Source of the DNA: Bordetella parapertussis
GTDB lineage: Bacteria; Pseudomonadota; Gammaproteobacteria; Burkholderiales; Burkholderiaceae_B
DNA length: 6,980 nt
Direction of reading: 5' to 3'
NCBI GenBank assembly: GCA_943331855.1
Contig: CALQNE010000187.1
Coordinates: 1-6,980 of the forward strand
Shown piece by piece: positions 4,325 through 6,980 of the stretch (its first letter is position 1; every line of letters begins with the position of its first letter). The notes below the pieces were generated by a model. That model was not told the DNA's origin. It did not search any database and was given only the letters and a program-made list of their open reading frames with translations. The translations under genes and the position numbers were made by a program.

Positions 4325-6980
4325 ATGGCACCACAAGCTGCCGCTTTCAATGCACTAAATGATGAAGACTTGCTCGAAACCCAAGAGTGGCTGGACGCTC
4401 TATCGGCAGTGCTTGACCGCGAAGGTCCAGAGCGCGCGCATTACTTGTTAGAACGACTGACCGATTTAGCGCGTCGTTCCGGCGCGCACATTCCGTTTTC
4501 ACCGAATACCGCATATCTCAATACGATCCCTGCTGCGCTCGAGCCTGCGCACCCTGGCAATCTAGAACTTGAAGCGCGTATTCGTCATTACATTCGCTGG
4601 AACGCGATGGCGATGGTGGTGAGAGCCAACAAACATAATCCGCCTGATGGTGGAGACCTCGGTGGTCATATCGCCTCGTTTGCGTCGCTAGCCACCATGA
4701 TTGGTTGCGGACAAAATCATTTTTGGCACGCCGATACGCCTGAGCGTGGCGGCGACCTTGTCTATTTTCAAGGGCACTCATCACCAGGTGTGTACGGGCG
4801 TGCCTACTTAGAAGGTCGCTTAACTGAAGATCAGTTAAATAATTTTCGCCAAGAGGTTGGCGGTAAAGGCCTGTCGTCGTATCCACATCCAAAATTGATG
4901 CCTGAGTTTTGGCAGTTTCCGACCGTATCGATGGGCTTAGGGCCCTTGATGGCGATCTACCAGGCGCGCTTTTTAAAATATCTTCATGCTCGTGGAATCG
5001 CCGATACCAGTCAACGCAAAGTTTGGGTTTTTTGCGGGGACGGTGAGATGGATGAGCCCGAATCACTTGGTGCAATTAGCCTAGCTGCGCGTGAAAAACT
5101 AGACAATTTGATCTTCGTGATCAATTGCAATCTGCAACGCTTAGATGGGCCGGTTCGTGGTAACGGAAAAATTATTCAAGAACTTGAGGGCGATTTTCGA
5201 GGCAGTGGCTGGAACGTCATCAAAATGATTTGGGGTGGTTACTGGGATCCATTGCTCGCAAGTGACAAAGAAGGCATCTTGCGTAAGATTATGGAAGAAA
5301 CCGTCGATGGTGAATATCAGGCTTACAAAGCCAACGATGGAAAATTCGTTCGCGATCACTTTTTTGGTAAACATCCTAAGTTGCTTGAGATGGTTTCTCG
5401 CATGAGCGATGAAGATGTCTGGCGCTTGAATCGTGGCGGGCATGATCCCCATAAGGTGTATGCAGCGTTTGCATCAGCCTCGGCGCATACAGGTCAACCT
5501 ACCGTGATTTTGGCCAAGACGATTAAAGGTTATGGCTTGGGCCACATTGCTCAGGCTAAAAACCCATCGCATCAGCAAAAGAAATTAGATATTGATACCA
5601 TTCGCGAGTTTCGTGATCGCTACAACATTCCGGTTCCGGATAGCAAGCTTGAAGAGTTGCCTTACTACAGGCCCGCTGAAGATTCGCCCGAAACGCTTTA
5701 TCTACACGAGCGGCGTAAAGCGCTTGGCGGCTATTTGCCAAAACGCCGCACCCGGGCCGATGAGCAGCTCAAGGCGCCGGCGCTTGAGGTGCTTCGCCCT
5801 GTGCTTGAGCCAACCGTTGAGGGGCGTGAGATTTCGACAACCCAGGCGTTTGTTCGTGTGTTGAATCAAGTGTTGCGTGATAAAGATATCGGCCCTCGAG
5901 TCGTGCCAATTTTGGCTGACGAATCTCGTACGTTTGGTATGGAAGGCTTGTTCAGGCAGATTGGTATTTACGCCCCCGAGGGGCAAAAATATGTGCCCGT
6001 CGATAAAGACCAGGTGATGTATTACCGCGAAGCGGCCGATGGTCAGTTACTGCAAGAGGGTATTAACGAAGCTGGTGCGTTTAGTTCCTGGATTGCGGCG
6101 GCAACGTCGTATTCAACGAACAACCGTATCATGGTGCCGTTCTATATTTATTACTCTATGTTTGGTTTTCAGCGGATCGGCGACTTGGCGTGGGCTGCTG
6201 GCGATATGCAAGCGCGCGGCTTCTTGCTGGGCGGTACCGCGGGCCGTACCACGCTGAATGGCGAAGGCTTGCAACACGAAGACGGTCATAGTCATATTTT
6301 TTCATCGACGATTCCAAATTGTGTTTCGTACGATCCGACCTTTGCGCATGAAGTAGCGGTCATTATTCAGCACGGCATGAAGCGCATGATCGAAGACCAA
6401 GAAAATGTGTACTACTACTTGACATTGATGAATGAAAACTACGCGCAACCAGGGCTCACAAAAGGTGATGAGGCTGGCATTATTCGCGGTATGTATCGTT
6501 TGAAAAAGGGTGGCAAGCATAAAGTGCGCGCCCAATTGTTGGGTTCAGGTACGATTTTGCGTGAAGTGATGGCGGGTGCCGAGTTGCTTGAAAAAGATTG
6601 GGGCGTTTCAGCCGATATCTTTAGCGTGACTAGCTTCACTGAGTTACGTCGCGATGGGTTAGATTGCGAACGCCACAACATGCTTCACCCGACGGGCAAA
6701 GTGCAGGTGCCTTTTGTGACGAAACTGCTTGAGCAAACCGAAGGGCCTATTATTGCTTCGACCGACTACATGAAATTGTTCGCGGATCAAATTCGACCGT
6801 TTATGCCCAAGTCACGTGCCTATAAAGTTTTAGGTACCGACGGTTTTGGTCGCTCAGATTTTCGTTCAAAGTTGCGTGAGCACTTTGAGGTGGATCGCCA
6901 CTATGTCGTGCTGGCAACTCTGCGCGCGCTGGCTGATGAGGGCAGTGTGCCTGTCGCCCGCGTCGCTGAAGCCATCAAGA
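4325..6980 (+). CDS. aceE: Pyruvate dehydrogenase E1 component, homodimeric type (C-terminus cut by the window)
   Basis: ThDP- and Mg-dependent E1 subunit of the pyruvate dehydrogenase complex in the cytoplasm. It decarboxylates pyruvate and reductively acetylates the lipoyl groups of E2 (AceF). The frame is open for 885 codons and one base to the right edge. E. coli AceE has 887 residues, so probably only a short tail is missing. Active-site landmarks include GGHIASF with His115, YFQGHSSPGVYGRAY with His151, the ThDP motif GDGEMDEPES at 238-247 closing with NCNLQRLDGP at 267-276, and SHQQKK with His416. Further on are ADESRTFGMEGLFRQIGIYAPEGQ, then QEGINEAG with Glu582 aligned to the E. coli catalytic Glu571. 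The C-terminal half has IYYSMFGFQRIGD, GGTAGRTTLNGEGLQHEDGHSH, ASTDYMKLFADQIRPF and VLGTDGFGRSD. No key residue is lost. It has its own promoter and ribosome binding site and is transcribed away from the kinase cluster. aceF would be expected next, outside the window. Confidence 0.98.
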   Translation, partial: MAPQAAAFNALNDEDLLETQEWLDALSAVLDREGPERAHYLLERLTDLARRSGAHIPFSPNTAYLNTIPAALEPAHPGNLELEARIRHYIRWNAMAMVVRANKHNPPDGGDLGGHIASFASLATMIGCGQNHFWHADTPERGGDLVYFQGHSSPGVYGRAYLEGRLTEDQLNNFRQEVGGKGLSSYPHPKLMPEFWQFPTVSMGLGPLMAIYQARFLKYLHARGIADTSQRKVWVFCGDGEMDEPESLGAISLAAREKLDNLIFVINCNLQRLDGPVRGNGKIIQELEGDFRGSGWNVIKMIWGGYWDPLLASDKEGILRKIMEETVDGEYQAYKANDGKFVRDHFFGKHPKLLEMVSRMSDEDVWRLNRGGHDPHKVYAAFASASAHTGQPTVILAKTIKGYGLGHIAQAKNPSHQQKKLDIDTIREFRDRYNIPVPDSKLEELPYYRPAEDSPETLYLHERRKALGGYLPKRRTRADEQLKAPALEVLRPVLEPTVEGREISTTQAFVRVLNQVLRDKDIGPRVVPILADESRTFGMEGLFRQIGIYAPEGQKYVPVDKDQVMYYREAADGQLLQEGINEAGAFSSWIAAATSYSTNNRIMVPFYIYYSMFGFQRIGDLAWAAGDMQARGFLLGGTAGRTTLNGEGLQHEDGHSHIFSSTIPNCVSYDPTFAHEVAVIIQHGMKRMIEDQENVYYYLTLMNENYAQPGLTKGDEAGIIRGMYRLKKGGKHKVRAQLLGSGTILREVMAGAELLEKDWGVSADIFSVTSFTELRRDGLDCERHNMLHPTGKVQVPFVTKLLEQTEGPIIASTDYMKLFADQIRPFMPKSRAYKVLGTDGFGRSDFRSKLREHFEVDRHYVVLATLRALADEGSVPVARVAEAIK

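Noticed and set aside
4518..5075. Minus-strand 185-codon open frame inside aceE
   Set aside because: It lies entirely within conserved aceE coding sequence. Its composition looks like an antisense shadow.
5104..5127. TTGATC-N5-GATCAA inverted repeat resembling an FNR or fixK box
   Set aside because: TTGAT and ATCAA are seven bases apart, not four. The stretch encodes the conserved ThDP-motif segment DNLIFVINC of AceE, so the symmetry is probably incidental.
1..6980. CRISPR array, insertion sequence, tRNA/rRNA gene, phage or defence genes
   Set aside because: No repeat-spacer pattern, transposase-like frame, terminal repeats or RNA-gene-like stretch was seen. Nearly all of the window is occupied by five recognisable genes.

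Overview
The window fits a member of the Betaproteobacteria, probably Burkholderiales. This rests on the look of the proteins (a homodimeric-type AceE, and a FixL/FixJ-like pair divergent from aceE and followed by folD and prlC, an order I recall from that group). Base composition looks close to balanced by eye. I could run no search, so the taxonomic call is inference.

Layout. Positions 1-4101 hold one compact leftward gene cluster, read from right to left: a membrane sensor histidine kinase with two PAS domains (2347-4101), a FixJ-family response regulator (1724-2350), folD (864-1727), and the N-terminal 287 residues of the M3 oligopeptidase prlC (1-863, cut by the window edge). The junctions are extremely tight: kinase/regulator and regulator/folD each overlap by four bases (ATGA), and the folD stop codon directly abuts the prlC start codon. 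Positions 4325-6980 hold aceE, reading rightward. It is complete at its start and is probably missing only its last few residues at the right edge. The remaining 223 bases (4102-4324) are a divergent regulatory region. It has a plausible aceE promoter, a good aceE ribosome binding site, and an unusual cluster of dyad symmetries and repeated half-sites.

How the genes work together. AceE is the ThDP-dependent first subunit of the pyruvate dehydrogenase complex, at the branch point between glycolysis and the TCA cycle. FolD makes and interconverts one-carbon folates, PrlC degrades peptides, and the two-component system senses an unknown, possibly redox or oxygen-related, signal. The tight coupling suggests the signalling pair is co-expressed with two housekeeping genes. 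The shared divergent region suggests, without proof, that it could also control aceE. No mobile element, CRISPR array, RNA gene or phage gene is visible. I see no wholly new system. The parts worth a second look are the divergent regulatory region, the possible haem-binding histidine in the first PAS domain, and a hairpin covering the weak prlC ribosome binding site.
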